64,000 nucleotides of DNA from Phormidium tenue FACHB-1052 (lineage in GTDB: Bacteria; Cyanobacteriota; Cyanobacteriia; Phormidesmidales; Phormidesmidaceae): the NCBI RefSeq assembly GCF_014696675.1, contig NZ_JACJQN010000009.1, positions 1 to 64,000 of the forward strand, in the 5' to 3' direction. This document shows, one piece after another, positions 34,291-42,934 of the stretch; within the stretch, counting starts at the first letter, position 1, and every line of letters starts with the position of its first letter. Below the pieces are notes generated by a model. That model was not told the DNA's origin. It worked only from the letters and a program-made list of their open reading frames with translations, and searched no databases. Position numbers and translations under genes: made by a program.

Positions 34291-36741
34291 ATGGCTGTGC
34301 TAAAACCACTCTGGCTAAGGCTGAAATTTGTGCTGCAAGCCCTGTGGTTTTTGAGGTACATGCCTTACGCCATCTGGTACTCGTGGCAGCGCGATCGGCG
34401 CGATCGCCTCTACCAGACCCCGCCCGCAACTGCCCCCATCCCCGTCGGCAAAGGGCTTCAGGCTACCCCCACCGAGCGAGGCGCTGAGATTGAGTTTGAG
34501 CAAGCTTCTTTAGAACTCGCCTTTCTAAGGCCTGACTTTGTTCGTGTCACCTGGCAACCCGGTCGGCTGCCCCTGCCTTACGCCCTGGCCGACCATCCCT
34601 GGCCTGCCGTCACCACCCATTTAGAGGAACAGGCCCAAGGTTGGGTGCTCTCTAGCCCCGAACTCACGATCAGCGTGGGTTGGGATGGCAGCCTGGCGAT
34701 CGCCGATCAGACTGGCCAGATTCGCCAAGAACTGCCGCCCCAGCGATTGGGGGAGGGGTGGCAGCAGACCACTCCCCTGCGGGACGAAGAATGCCTCTAC
34801 GGTTTGGGGGAACGGGCGGCGACCTTTAACCTGCGTCAGCCTGTAGTTTCAGAACGGAGTGGCCCAGCCCAAACTAAAACCTACCAGTTCTGGAACTACG
34901 ACCCCGGCAATATCTACGAGCCTGGCACTGACCCAATGTATATCTGCATTCCGGTGTATCTGGGCCTGCACCGGGAGGGTAGCTATTTGGTGTTTTACGA
35001 AAACACCTTTCGGGGCGAGCTGCGGCTGGGGCAGCAGGCCACCACTACCTTCGAGGGCGGTGCCCTGCGCTACTACCTGGCGATCGGCGCGCCGCCCCAG
35101 CTAATGCAGCGCTACACCCAACTCACCGGGCGGGCACCCCTGCCGCCCCGCTGGGCCTTGGGCTATCACCAATCGCACTGGGGCTACCGCACCGAGGCCA
35201 CCCTGCGCCAGGAGGTGCAAAACTTTCAGCAGCATGACCTGCCCCTCAGCGCCCTGCACGTGGATATTGACTGCCAGGTCAACCACCGCGCCTTCACCAT
35301 CGACCCCCAGCGGTTCCCCAAATTTCGGCAGTTTACGGCGGAGCTGGCGGCGGCTAACGTGCGGCTGATCGCGATCAACAACCCAGGCATTCAGCACAAC
35401 CGCCACAGCAACCTGTTCTTAGAGGGGCAAATTCTCGACGCCTTTTGCACTTACGCCGACGGTGAGCTGGTGGTGGCTCCGGTCTGGCCAGGGCGATCGG
35501 TCTTCCCCGACTTTACCGATCCGATCGTGCGCGACTGGTGGAGTCGCCAGTTTGCCTACCTGCTCCAGGCAGGGGTAGCCGGTTTTTGGAACGATATGAA
35601 CGAACCCGCTGCCTTTGTGGCCTGGGGCGACCCCACCCTACCCCTGGCAACCCAGCACAATCTGGAGGGACACGGCGGCGACCACCGCGAAGCCCACAAT
35701 ATCTATGGCATGCTCGAAACCCGTGCCGCCTTTGAAAGCCTGCGGAGCCACCGGCCCCATATTCGTCCCTTTGTGGTGACGCGATCGGGCTGGGCTGGGC
35801 TCCAGCGCTACGCCTGGACTTGGACGGGCGATATTGTCTCGACATGGGAGGCGCTGCGGCAAACTGTGGCCACGGTTTTGGGCCTGGGGCTGTCGGGGGT
35901 GGCCTTTTGCGGCCCTGATATTGGTGGGTTTTTGGGCAATCCGGGGGCTGAGCTTTATCTGCGCTGGTTTCAGATGGCCACGTTTATGGTCTTCTATCGC
36001 ACCCACAGTGCCGTCAGCGTGGGACACCGCGCCCCATGGAGCTATGGCGAACCCTGCCTCAGCATTGCGCGCCGCTTTTTGCAGCTTCGCCAGCAGCTCA
36101 TGCCCTACCTCTACACTCTGGTGTGGGAGACCGCTGACCAGGGATATCCCCCCGTGCGCCCGCTGTTTTGGCTAAACCCGACCGATGAAAGCCTGTGGAA
36201 CCGAGAGGATGCCTTTTGCCTGGGCGATGCGCTGCTGGTGTGCCCGGTGATGATTCAAGGGGCGCGCAGCCACCAGATTGCGCTGCCCGCTGGCGACTGG
36301 TACAGCTTTTGGAATGACACCCTATGGCAGGGCGGGCAAACCGTTGAGCTACCGGCTCCGCTGGAGCAGATTCCTCTTTTGGTAAGGGGGGGCAGCATTT
36401 TGCCCCTGGCCGAGGGCGAAGACTTAACCCTACACCTCTACCCACAAGTCTTGGGACTTGACGGGGAGGGAGAAAGCCAGGGCCAACTCTACAGCGATGC
36501 CGGAGAAGGCTACGGTGACTGGCGGCTAGACCAGTGGCACCTGAGCCAGCAGGGGCAGACCCTGACCCTCACCTGGCGATCGCACGGAGACTACGCCTTT
36601 CCCTACGGGCGGGTAAATCTGCACCTGCACGGGTCAACCCTGGAGCAGGCCTGGGTCGATGGCCAGGAAGTAGCCGTTCAGGGAGCAGTGCTGCACAGTG
36701 CAGTCTTTGAGCAGCTCAAGCTAAAGGTGCGACAAAATTGA
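34291..36741 (+). CDS. Glycoside hydrolase family 31 protein (alpha-glucosidase type)
   Basis: An 816-residue enzyme. The GH31 nucleophile signature GFWNDMNEP lies at residues 431-439 (D435). Upstream are RWALGYHQSHWGYRTE, the barrel entry, and LHVDIDCQVNHRAFTID. Downstream are SGWAGLQRYAWTWTGDIVSTWEAL, with the acid/base Asp, and FCGPDIGGFLG. C-terminal beta domains follow (LLVRGGSILPLAEG). No signal peptide is seen, although an N-terminal hydrophobic/basic stretch (LKFVLQALWFLRYM) could associate with membrane. Likely acts on alpha-glucans, maltose-type sugars or glucosides; exact substrate not readable. Confidence 0.93.
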   Translation: MAVLKPLWLRLKFVLQALWFLRYMPYAIWYSWQRDRRDRLYQTPPATAPIPVGKGLQATPTERGAEIEFEQASLELAFLRPDFVRVTWQPGRLPLPYALADHPWPAVTTHLEEQAQGWVLSSPELTISVGWDGSLAIADQTGQIRQELPPQRLGEGWQQTTPLRDEECLYGLGERAATFNLRQPVVSERSGPAQTKTYQFWNYDPGNIYEPGTDPMYICIPVYLGLHREGSYLVFYENTFRGELRLGQQATTTFEGGALRYYLAIGAPPQLMQRYTQLTGRAPLPPRWALGYHQSHWGYRTEATLRQEVQNFQQHDLPLSALHVDIDCQVNHRAFTIDPQRFPKFRQFTAELAAANVRLIAINNPGIQHNRHSNLFLEGQILDAFCTYADGELVVAPVWPGRSVFPDFTDPIVRDWWSRQFAYLLQAGVAGFWNDMNEPAAFVAWGDPTLPLATQHNLEGHGGDHREAHNIYGMLETRAAFESLRSHRPHIRPFVVTRSGWAGLQRYAWTWTGDIVSTWEALRQTVATVLGLGLSGVAFCGPDIGGFLGNPGAELYLRWFQMATFMVFYRTHSAVSVGHRAPWSYGEPCLSIARRFLQLRQQLMPYLYTLVWETADQGYPPVRPLFWLNPTDESLWNREDAFCLGDALLVCPVMIQGARSHQIALPAGDWYSFWNDTLWQGGQTVELPAPLEQIPLLVRGGSILPLAEGEDLTLHLYPQVLGLDGEGESQGQLYSDAGEGYGDWRLDQWHLSQQGQTLTLTWRSHGDYAFPYGRVNLHLHGSTLEQAWVDGQEVAVQGAVLHSAVFEQLKLKVRQN

Positions 36742-36812
36742 TGGCCTGTGATGAGGTGATTGGGGCAATGTGGCAGGGGGTTGGTGCGATCGCACCCTTG
36801 GTCATTCATCCG

Positions 36813-37319
36813 CTAATTGCCCATATACGACTCGCCGGTCAGCGATAGCACAAACAGCAGCCCCATCCACAGCAGCAGCAAGCCGTAGAAGATCAGCGCT
36901 AGGCTTTGCAGCAACAGCTTGAGCAACACTAGGCGCTGATTTTGCCTGCGGCTCATCGCTCGCAGCAGCTCAAGGGCGGCGGCGATTACTAAGATTAGGG
37001 TAGCGATCGCCGCCACAACCCAGCTACTGTAGAGCACCGGCAGGGATCTGGCACCCAGCAGGGCGATCGCAGCGGCTACCCCCAGCAGCCCCGCCCCGAT
37101 CAGCTCGGCGATCGCAAGCACTCCATTGAACTGGCTTAAACGGCTCTGGTTGAGAGTATTTTTGGCGGTTAAAGCACCCTGCGCTCCGGGGAGGGCCAAC
37201 AGCACCAGGGTTCGCAGCGGGTGCGCCCAGGGAGCCTGCACTATGAAAAAAGCTACGACCATAGTGCCGATCAGCGTCAGCCCTGAGAGTAGCTGAGTCT
37301 TACCACGGGTGTTACGCAA
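36813..37319 (-). CDS. Unknown four-helix membrane protein
   Basis: A 168-residue protein with four hydrophobic segments (residues about 12-28, 63-88, 97-118 and 134-160) and little hydrophilic sequence apart from a basic loop (RAMSRRQNQRL). No family is recognised. It converges on the GH31 gene; no operon partner is evident. Confidence 0.7.
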   Translation of the reverse strand: MRNTRGKTQLLSGLTLIGTMVVAFFIVQAPWAHPLRTLVLLALPGAQGALTAKNTLNQSRLSQFNGVLAIAELIGAGLLGVAAAIALLGARSLPVLYSSWVVAAIATLILVIAAALELLRAMSRRQNQRLVLLKLLLQSLALIFYGLLLLWMGLLFVLSLTGESYMGN

Positions 37320-37489
37320 GGTGCTTTCCCTTGTTGGCTAGTTGGTTAGCGTAGCTGGTTAACGTAGATCTCTGCGGTTGCGCATCTCTGCGGATGTATA
37401 GCAAGTGAAGTCTAAGTTAGAACATTCCAAAATGCCAGACTTCAATACCGACGAACGGCTTCTTCATTTTTCATTCCCCTGTGTCCAAG

Positions 37490-38791
37490 TCAGCGACTCC
37501 ATAGGGAGACCTCACTCTCTGGGTCAAACAGATGGGCTTTTTCGGCGGCGATCGCCAGCCACACCTCATCGCCAATGCGCACCACCTCGTCGGGGGGAAT
37601 TTTGGCCAGCAGCGTCAGCGCCTCAGTCTGCACCGTTAGGTAGGTTTCACTGCCCAGGGCCTCCATGTGGGTGATGTGGCCGCGAATATTTTTGGGCGCG
37701 GGCAGAGCCAAACTGAGGTGTTCGGGGCGAATGCCCAGCAGCGCTTCGCGGTTGTCGTAGGGCAACAGGCGATCGTCCCAACTACTGGGCAGCGACAGGC
37801 GAAACTCAGGATGCACCAGCAAAAACGGAGCCTGCACCTGCACCGGCATCACATTCATCGGCGGCGAGCCAATGAAGCCAGCCACAAAGCGATTGGCCGG
37901 GCGGTTATACAGCTCTAGCGGAGTGGCCACCTGCTGAATTTGGCCCAGGTTCATCACGGCGATTCGGTGGCCCATGGTCATGGCCTCCACCTGATCGTGA
38001 GTGACGTAGATGGTGGTAATGCCCAGTTGCCGCTGCAAATTTACAATCTGGGCACGGGTTTCCATCCGCAGTTTGGCATCCAGGTTTGACAGGGGCTCAT
38101 CCATCAAAAATACTTGAGGGTTGCGAGCCATGGCCCGACCCAGGGCCACCCGCTGCTTTTGCCCGCCCGAAAGCTGCCGGGGCTGGCGGTTGAGCAGTCC
38201 GTCAATTTGCAGCATCTTAGCCACAGAGCGCACCCGTTCGTCGATTAGCCGCTCGGCCTCAGAGACGTAGCGCAGGTTGAGGGGCAGTCGACGCGTGATC
38301 GAGACTAGGGGCTTCTCCCACCAGCGGCTTTCGGTGAGCAGGCGCTCTAGCTCCTGGTTGGCGGGAGAGTCGCTGGGGGAAAGCTGCTTACCTGACTCCA
38401 GGGAGGGCAGAGATTGTTCGAGGTCGGCCCCCATGCGGCGCAGGCCAAAGGCGAGGTTGTCGTAGACCGTCAGGTGGGGGTAGAGGGCGTAGCTCTGGAA
38501 CACCATGGCGGTGTCGCGTTGCTTGGGGGGCAGATCGTTGACTTTGCGATCGCCCACCCAAATGCTGCCTCCCGTAATGGCTTCCAACCCCGAGATCAGC
38601 CGTAGCAGAGTGCTTTTGCCACAGCCTGAAGGACCCACCAGCACCATAAACTCGCCATCCTCAACAGTGAGGTTGATGCGCTTGAGCACCGCCGCTGTAT
38701 CGTGGTCGGCCTCTAAAGCAGTCTCGGCCTCGTGAACTTGGCGAGACTTGGGGAAGGTTTTGTAGACGTTTTCGATTGCGACTTGGGCCAC
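37490..38791 (-). CDS. MalK/UgpC-type ABC transporter ATP-binding protein with an internal insertion
   Basis: A 433-residue ATPase energising a sugar or compatible-solute importer. Walker A GPSGCGKS at 53-60, Q-loop VFQSYALYPHLTVYDN at 98-112, signature LSGGQKQRVALGRA at 207-220, Walker B VFLMDEPLSNLDAKLR and H-loop YVTHDQVEAMT are all intact. A C-terminal TOBE domain contains IGIRPEHLSL. Compared with MalK it has an extra segment of about 60 residues between Q-loop and signature (roughly 120-180; ESGKQLSPSDSPANQELER, WWEKPLVSITRRL) and a shorter N-terminal one (EAETALEADHD). Permease and binding-protein genes are absent nearby, so it is an orphan ATPase, perhaps shared by several importers as in other cyanobacteria. 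Confidence 0.92.
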   Translation of the reverse strand: MAQVAIENVYKTFPKSRQVHEAETALEADHDTAAVLKRINLTVEDGEFMVLVGPSGCGKSTLLRLISGLEAITGGSIWVGDRKVNDLPPKQRDTAMVFQSYALYPHLTVYDNLAFGLRRMGADLEQSLPSLESGKQLSPSDSPANQELERLLTESRWWEKPLVSITRRLPLNLRYVSEAERLIDERVRSVAKMLQIDGLLNRQPRQLSGGQKQRVALGRAMARNPQVFLMDEPLSNLDAKLRMETRAQIVNLQRQLGITTIYVTHDQVEAMTMGHRIAVMNLGQIQQVATPLELYNRPANRFVAGFIGSPPMNVMPVQVQAPFLLVHPEFRLSLPSSWDDRLLPYDNREALLGIRPEHLSLALPAPKNIRGHITHMEALGSETYLTVQTEALTLLAKIPPDEVVRIGDEVWLAIAAEKAHLFDPESEVSLWSR

Positions 38792-38830
38792 GGCAGGTTG
38801 GGCGATGAAACTAAAGGTCTACTGACAAAT

Positions 38831-39265
38831 CTAGAGGAATGGGTTAGTAATCGTGAGTTGATCGAAAACCCTGAGATTGTTTTGCATATCCTCCGAGTAG
38901 AGGGTAGCTACATTAGCCGTTAGAGCGGCAGCAACAATCAGCCCATCCCAAAAAGACAGACTGTAGCGGTCACGGGTCTCAGACGCAAGGGTTAGCAGAG
39001 CCTGATCAGAGGCGATTACTCGACAGCCATTGTAAAAGTCCTGAATCAAACTTTGAACTTGAGATTCATTAAATCGTGCTTTTTTGGTGAGATTGACGCA
39101 AACCTCGTTAACTACCTGAATGCTAATAACAACCCCTGGGGCATCAATTAAGTCATTAGAAACCTGGGCTTTGTGAAAATCTTCTGGGGTGGGCTGGCGG
39201 TTTTTCAGCAGAGCATATAGCCAGATATTTGAGTCTAGAAAGTAGGTTTTAGAGGTTGCGGTCAT
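38831..39265 (-). CDS. PIN-domain (VapC-like) toxin
   Basis: A 144-residue PIN-domain protein: YFLDSNIWLYAL (first Asp), VVNEVCVNLTKKA (Glu), DRYSLSFWDGLIVAAAL (third acidic) and ATLYSEDMQN (fourth). The SFWDxLIVAAA pattern is typical of VapC ribonucleases. It overlaps the upstream antitoxin gene by 17 bases, indicating coupling. Complete. Confidence 0.88.
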   Translation of the reverse strand: MTATSKTYFLDSNIWLYALLKNRQPTPEDFHKAQVSNDLIDAPGVVISIQVVNEVCVNLTKKARFNESQVQSLIQDFYNGCRVIASDQALLTLASETRDRYSLSFWDGLIVAAALTANVATLYSEDMQNNLRVFDQLTITNPFL

Positions 39266-39470
39266 GCACTTCCTCTCGGCTGAGGGGCACGAAGTTATCG
39301 ACTACGATAGGATTTTCGAGCAATTTTGCAATTAAGCCTGTCTTCGCCGTGTTGAATTGAGTCGAAATTGTCACTTCGACCTGGTCAGTACCGCTTAGAG
39401 CCTGTTTGTATTCTGCAGGAATCTCTATCATCCCATCTTTGATCGGTGCTTTGAACGTGATGAATGACAT
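39249..39470 (-). CDS. Antitoxin of the PIN toxin pair
   Basis: A 73-residue protein. FKAPIKDGMIEIPAEYKQALSGTDQVEVTI resembles an AbrB/VapB-like swapped-hairpin DNA-binding start. The C-terminus LLENPIVVDNFVPLSREEVHDRN is the common VapB toxin-wrapping tail in cyanobacteria. It is first gene of the pair; its end overlaps the toxin start. Confidence 0.8.
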   Translation of the reverse strand: MSFITFKAPIKDGMIEIPAEYKQALSGTDQVEVTISTQFNTAKTGLIAKLLENPIVVDNFVPLSREEVHDRNL

Positions 39471-39564
39471 CAGTATTCCTCAGTTGAAGTTGAGTAGAAC
39501 GTCATTTAACACAAACCAGGTACTAACCCAGAACCAACGCCTACTCTACAAAACTATCCTATCT

Positions 39565-42096
39565 TTAGTCTGATGCCGCCCCATTGCTAGCATCTGGATC
39601 AAGCGTAGTCACACGAATCACCTGGGTGATGGTTTCGCCCTTGTTGGGTTTGACGATGCGATCGCTCTCCCCAGTCCTACCTTGGCGGGGCACCGAGCCA
39701 ATGGGGATGACGGCGGTGCGCTCAGCGCTGGTAAACACCGTCACGGCTTCCTTGGGCACGGCGGGCAGCAGCGCCATTAGGCTGTCAGTCTTAAGGCTAA
39801 ATTGAAATGACTGAGTGCCAATGTCGCCGCGCTTGGCCACCCGCAAACCCTCTACCGGCAAACGCTTGGCATAGCCCGCCGCCGACACTAGCAGCAGGCA
39901 ATCTTTGCTCGACTGCACAGCCACACAGCCGGTCAGGGTTTCCTGCTTGCCCATGCGAATCCCCTGGGGGCCTTGGGCGGCGCGGCCCATGACTTGCAGG
40001 TTGTCATCATCAATTGGGAAGCGCAGCAGTCTGCCGCCGGTTGTTCCCAGAACTAGGTCGTCACCTGGCTCAGCCAGGGTGACGTAGGCCAGCTCGTCGC
40101 CGTCTTTGACCTTGATGGCGGTGAGGCCGCGCCCGGTGAGGTTGGTGAATTCTTTCAGCGGAGCACGCTTGATTTTGCCCCTGCGGGTGACGAGAATCAG
40201 GTCGTGCTCTAGCAAATCGTCGCGAAGCACCAACCGAGCCACGATCGCATCGGCAGCAGATGGCACCGAACCCGGCAGCAGTTGTACCAGAGGTGCCCCT
40301 TTGCCCTGGCGCGGGTTGGTAGGAACAGCCCCGACATCAACGGTAAAGGCGCGGCCATCGCGGGTGAGGGTGAGCAGTTCGTGGGTCGTGAGGGCAGCTT
40401 CAACCTGCACCACCGGGTCGTCATCTACCTCGTGGAGTTTAGCGCTGGTGTCAACCTCTAGCCGAGCCTGCCGCCGCTGGTAGGCTTTTTGCGAAAACCG
40501 CCGCACGTAGCCCTTTTGGGTGAACTCCACAACCGTCGCTTCTTCAACGGTTTCGGCAATGATCTCTTCGACCTGCTGCGATTCTTCCGCCCGTTCAGCC
40601 TCGGTTTGAATGCGGGTACGGCGGGGGTCATTGAACTTCTTTTTGAGCACCTTCAGCTCTTTTTTCATCGCCTTGAGCAGCTCTTTGCGATCGCTCAGCA
40701 GTCGATTCAAATCGTCGCGGCGCTGGCTAAGTTCGGCAAAATCGTTCTCTAGGCCCTGGCGCTCCATGCCGGTGAGCTTGCGCAGGGGCATGGCCAAGAT
40801 CGCGTCCGACTGGCGCTCGCTGAGGTCAAACCGCTGCTGAAAAATTTGCTTAGCGGTGGTGCCGTCGGCGGCATTGCGCAGAATGTCGATGATCGCATCC
40901 AAGTTATTTAGCGCGGTGAGCAGCCCCTCGGTGATGTGCAGCTTGGCCTCGGTTTTTTCGAGCTGGTGCTGGTAGTGGCGGGTGAGGGTGGTTTCGCGAA
41001 AGTCGAGAAACGCCTGCATGACGTCGCGCAGGGGCATTTGGCGGGGCTGACCATCATCCAGCGCCAGCATGATCACGCCGAAGTTGGTTTGCAGCGGCGT
41101 GGTGCGGTAGAGGTCTTGCAACACCCGCTGGGCGGGGGTGTCGCGCTTGAGTTCGATCACGACCCGCATGCCGTCGCGATCGCTCTCATCGCGAATATCC
41201 GCAATTCCCTCCAGCCGCCCCGCATTCACCAGCTGAGCAATTTTCTCAATCCACCCGGCCTTATTCACCTGGTAGGGCAGCTCGGTAACGATAATCGCGT
41301 TGCGCCGCTGCCGCCCCCGACCGGGATGCACTTCTTCAAACTGGCAGATGCCGCGAATGGGAATGCTGCCCCGCCCGGTGCGGTAGGCATCCAAAATCCC
41401 CTCGGTGCCGATGATCTCGCCCCCGGTAGGGAAGTCGGGGCCGGGGATCAGGCGAAACAACTCGTCGTCGGTGATAGCAGGGCGATCGATCATCGCCACC
41501 AGGCCATCGACCACCTCGCCCATGTTGTGGGGCGGAATGTTGGTAGCCATGCCCACGGCAATGCCCGAAGACCCGTTGAGCAGCAGGTTGGGCAACTGGG
41601 TGGGCAGCACCACCGGCTCCTGCTGGGAACTGTCAAAGTTGTCGCTAAAGTCGACCAGGGCTTCGCTGATATCGGTCAGCATGGCCTCGTTGCTAATCGG
41701 CGACAGGCGGGTTTCGGTGTAGCGCATGGCCGCCGGGGGGTCGTTGTCGACCGAGCCAAAGTTGCCATGGCCGTCGAGCAATGGGTAGCGACTGGAGAAC
41801 GTCTGAACCATGCGCACCAGAGCCTCATAGACCGCCTGGTCGCCGTGGGGGTGATACTTACCCAGTACGTCGCCGACTACGCGGGCGCATTTGCGGTAGG
41901 GGCGATCGGGGGTCAGCCCCAGCTCGTGCATGGCGTAGAGAATGCGGCGATGCACCGGCTTGAGGCCATCGCGCACGTCGGGCAGTGCCCGGCCCACAAT
42001 CACGCTCATGGCGTATTCCAGGTACGACCGCTGCACCTCGGTGTGGAGCGAGGTAGGCACAATCTGCCCAGCAATGATGTCGAGTTGGTCAGCCAT
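39565..42096 (-). CDS. gyrA: DNA gyrase/topoisomerase IV subunit A
   Basis: An 843-residue type IIA topoisomerase A subunit that cuts and reseals double-stranded DNA. The breakage-reunion part has [35 protein letters not shown] (quinolone region) and [10 protein letters not shown] with the catalytic Tyr near residue 124. A coiled-coil gate follows (residues 440-500), then a six-blade C-terminal domain. At the position of the GyrA box (consensus QRRGGKG) the protein reads [21 protein letters not shown], so the canonical box is not seen. Cyanobacteria usually carry two GyrA-like proteins and this may be the second, ParC-like copy. No gyrB/parE is adjacent. Confidence 0.93.
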   Translation of the reverse strand: MADQLDIIAGQIVPTSLHTEVQRSYLEYAMSVIVGRALPDVRDGLKPVHRRILYAMHELGLTPDRPYRKCARVVGDVLGKYHPHGDQAVYEALVRMVQTFSSRYPLLDGHGNFGSVDNDPPAAMRYTETRLSPISNEAMLTDISEALVDFSDNFDSSQQEPVVLPTQLPNLLLNGSSGIAVGMATNIPPHNMGEVVDGLVAMIDRPAITDDELFRLIPGPDFPTGGEIIGTEGILDAYRTGRGSIPIRGICQFEEVHPGRGRQRRNAIIVTELPYQVNKAGWIEKIAQLVNAGRLEGIADIRDESDRDGMRVVIELKRDTPAQRVLQDLYRTTPLQTNFGVIMLALDDGQPRQMPLRDVMQAFLDFRETTLTRHYQHQLEKTEAKLHITEGLLTALNNLDAIIDILRNAADGTTAKQIFQQRFDLSERQSDAILAMPLRKLTGMERQGLENDFAELSQRRDDLNRLLSDRKELLKAMKKELKVLKKKFNDPRRTRIQTEAERAEESQQVEEIIAETVEEATVVEFTQKGYVRRFSQKAYQRRQARLEVDTSAKLHEVDDDPVVQVEAALTTHELLTLTRDGRAFTVDVGAVPTNPRQGKGAPLVQLLPGSVPSAADAIVARLVLRDDLLEHDLILVTRRGKIKRAPLKEFTNLTGRGLTAIKVKDGDELAYVTLAEPGDDLVLGTTGGRLLRFPIDDDNLQVMGRAAQGPQGIRMGKQETLTGCVAVQSSKDCLLLVSAAGYAKRLPVEGLRVAKRGDIGTQSFQFSLKTDSLMALLPAVPKEAVTVFTSAERTAVIPIGSVPRQGRTGESDRIVKPNKGETITQVIRVTTLDPDASNGAASD

Positions 42097-42453
42097 GGGC
42101 AGGGGTCCTGGATTGAGACTAAGGGGGGACGGGGTGGGCGGGATAGACCGAGTCGTAGCTGAGTTTAGCCATAGCCTAGGCCCAAATCGGCACTTCGAAG
42201 CCTAACGCACGGTCTAAATTTAAACGGCCTTGATGAATCGGCGGTAACAATGCTGTAACTTATAGGCAAGCTGATGGGTCTGGCAAGCGTCTAGGAAATT
42301 TAGTCTACCTGCCATGGGTTACTCATCTAAAAAAGCTTACCCAGGCAGGCTAGGGCTGACGCTACCCCAGCTACCTCAATAGAGCTGGCGCATCAACTCA
42401 ATCATTTCCGTTCAAAGACCATATTCCTCTGATGACAGGGATGGATACACGCA
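42097..42453. other. Intergenic region between divergent gyrA and response regulator genes
   Basis: About 357 bases. A TATAGG-type -10 candidate lies near 42261 (CTTATAGGC), but I cannot fix its -35. AT-rich patches (CTAAATTTAAAC) occur near 42210. No small gene or hairpin is convincing. Confidence 0.4.
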
Positions 42454-42855
42454 ATGAAGACCGTCTTACTCGTTGAAGACGACCTGGTAAATGCCCGAGT
42501 ATTTTCGAAAATATTGACCAAGCGCGGGGGCCTGGCGGTTAAGCACACAGAAGATGTTGAAGAGGTGATGACCATTGCCCGCAGTGGTGAGGTTGACGTG
42601 GTGTTGATGGATGTGTCGCTGGCCCACAGCATGTACCAGGGCAAACCCATGGATGGCATCAAGATTACCCAGCTGCTCAAGGCCGACCCTACTACGGCTC
42701 ACCTACCGGTGATTTTGGTCACGGCCCACGCCATGGAGGGCGATCGCGAGAATTTTTTGAGCCAGAGCGGTGCCGATGGCTATATCTCGAAGCCGGTGAT
42801 CGACCATCAGGAATTTGTGGATCAAATTAAGGCGACTATGGGAGATGCCGAATAA
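42454..42855 (+). CDS. CheY-like single-domain response regulator
   Basis: A 133-residue receiver domain with no output domain. The acidic pair is in VLLVEDDLVNARVF (D9, D10), the phosphoacceptor Asp in VDVVLMDVSL (D53), the Thr in VILVTAHAM and the Lys in DGYISKPV. An insertion after the phosphorylation site (AHSMYQGKPMDGIKI) resembles DivK/PatA-associated cyanobacterial receivers. Partner kinase not nearby. The gene stands alone. Confidence 0.92.
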   Translation: MKTVLLVEDDLVNARVFSKILTKRGGLAVKHTEDVEEVMTIARSGEVDVVLMDVSLAHSMYQGKPMDGIKITQLLKADPTTAHLPVILVTAHAMEGDRENFLSQSGADGYISKPVIDHQEFVDQIKATMGDAE

Positions 42856-42934
42856 GTACACTTGTACTTTATCTGCTGCGTTTTCGCAACCTTTCCATGG
42901 CCGTGAGGGGCGAGCCAGCGGTTGTCCCTAGGGT

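Noticed and set aside
40936-42162. Open frame of about 400 codons on the plus strand opposite gyrA
   Set aside because: It is antisense to a clearly conserved gene in GC-rich sequence, has His/Gly/Val-rich composition and no domain; a codon-bias shadow.
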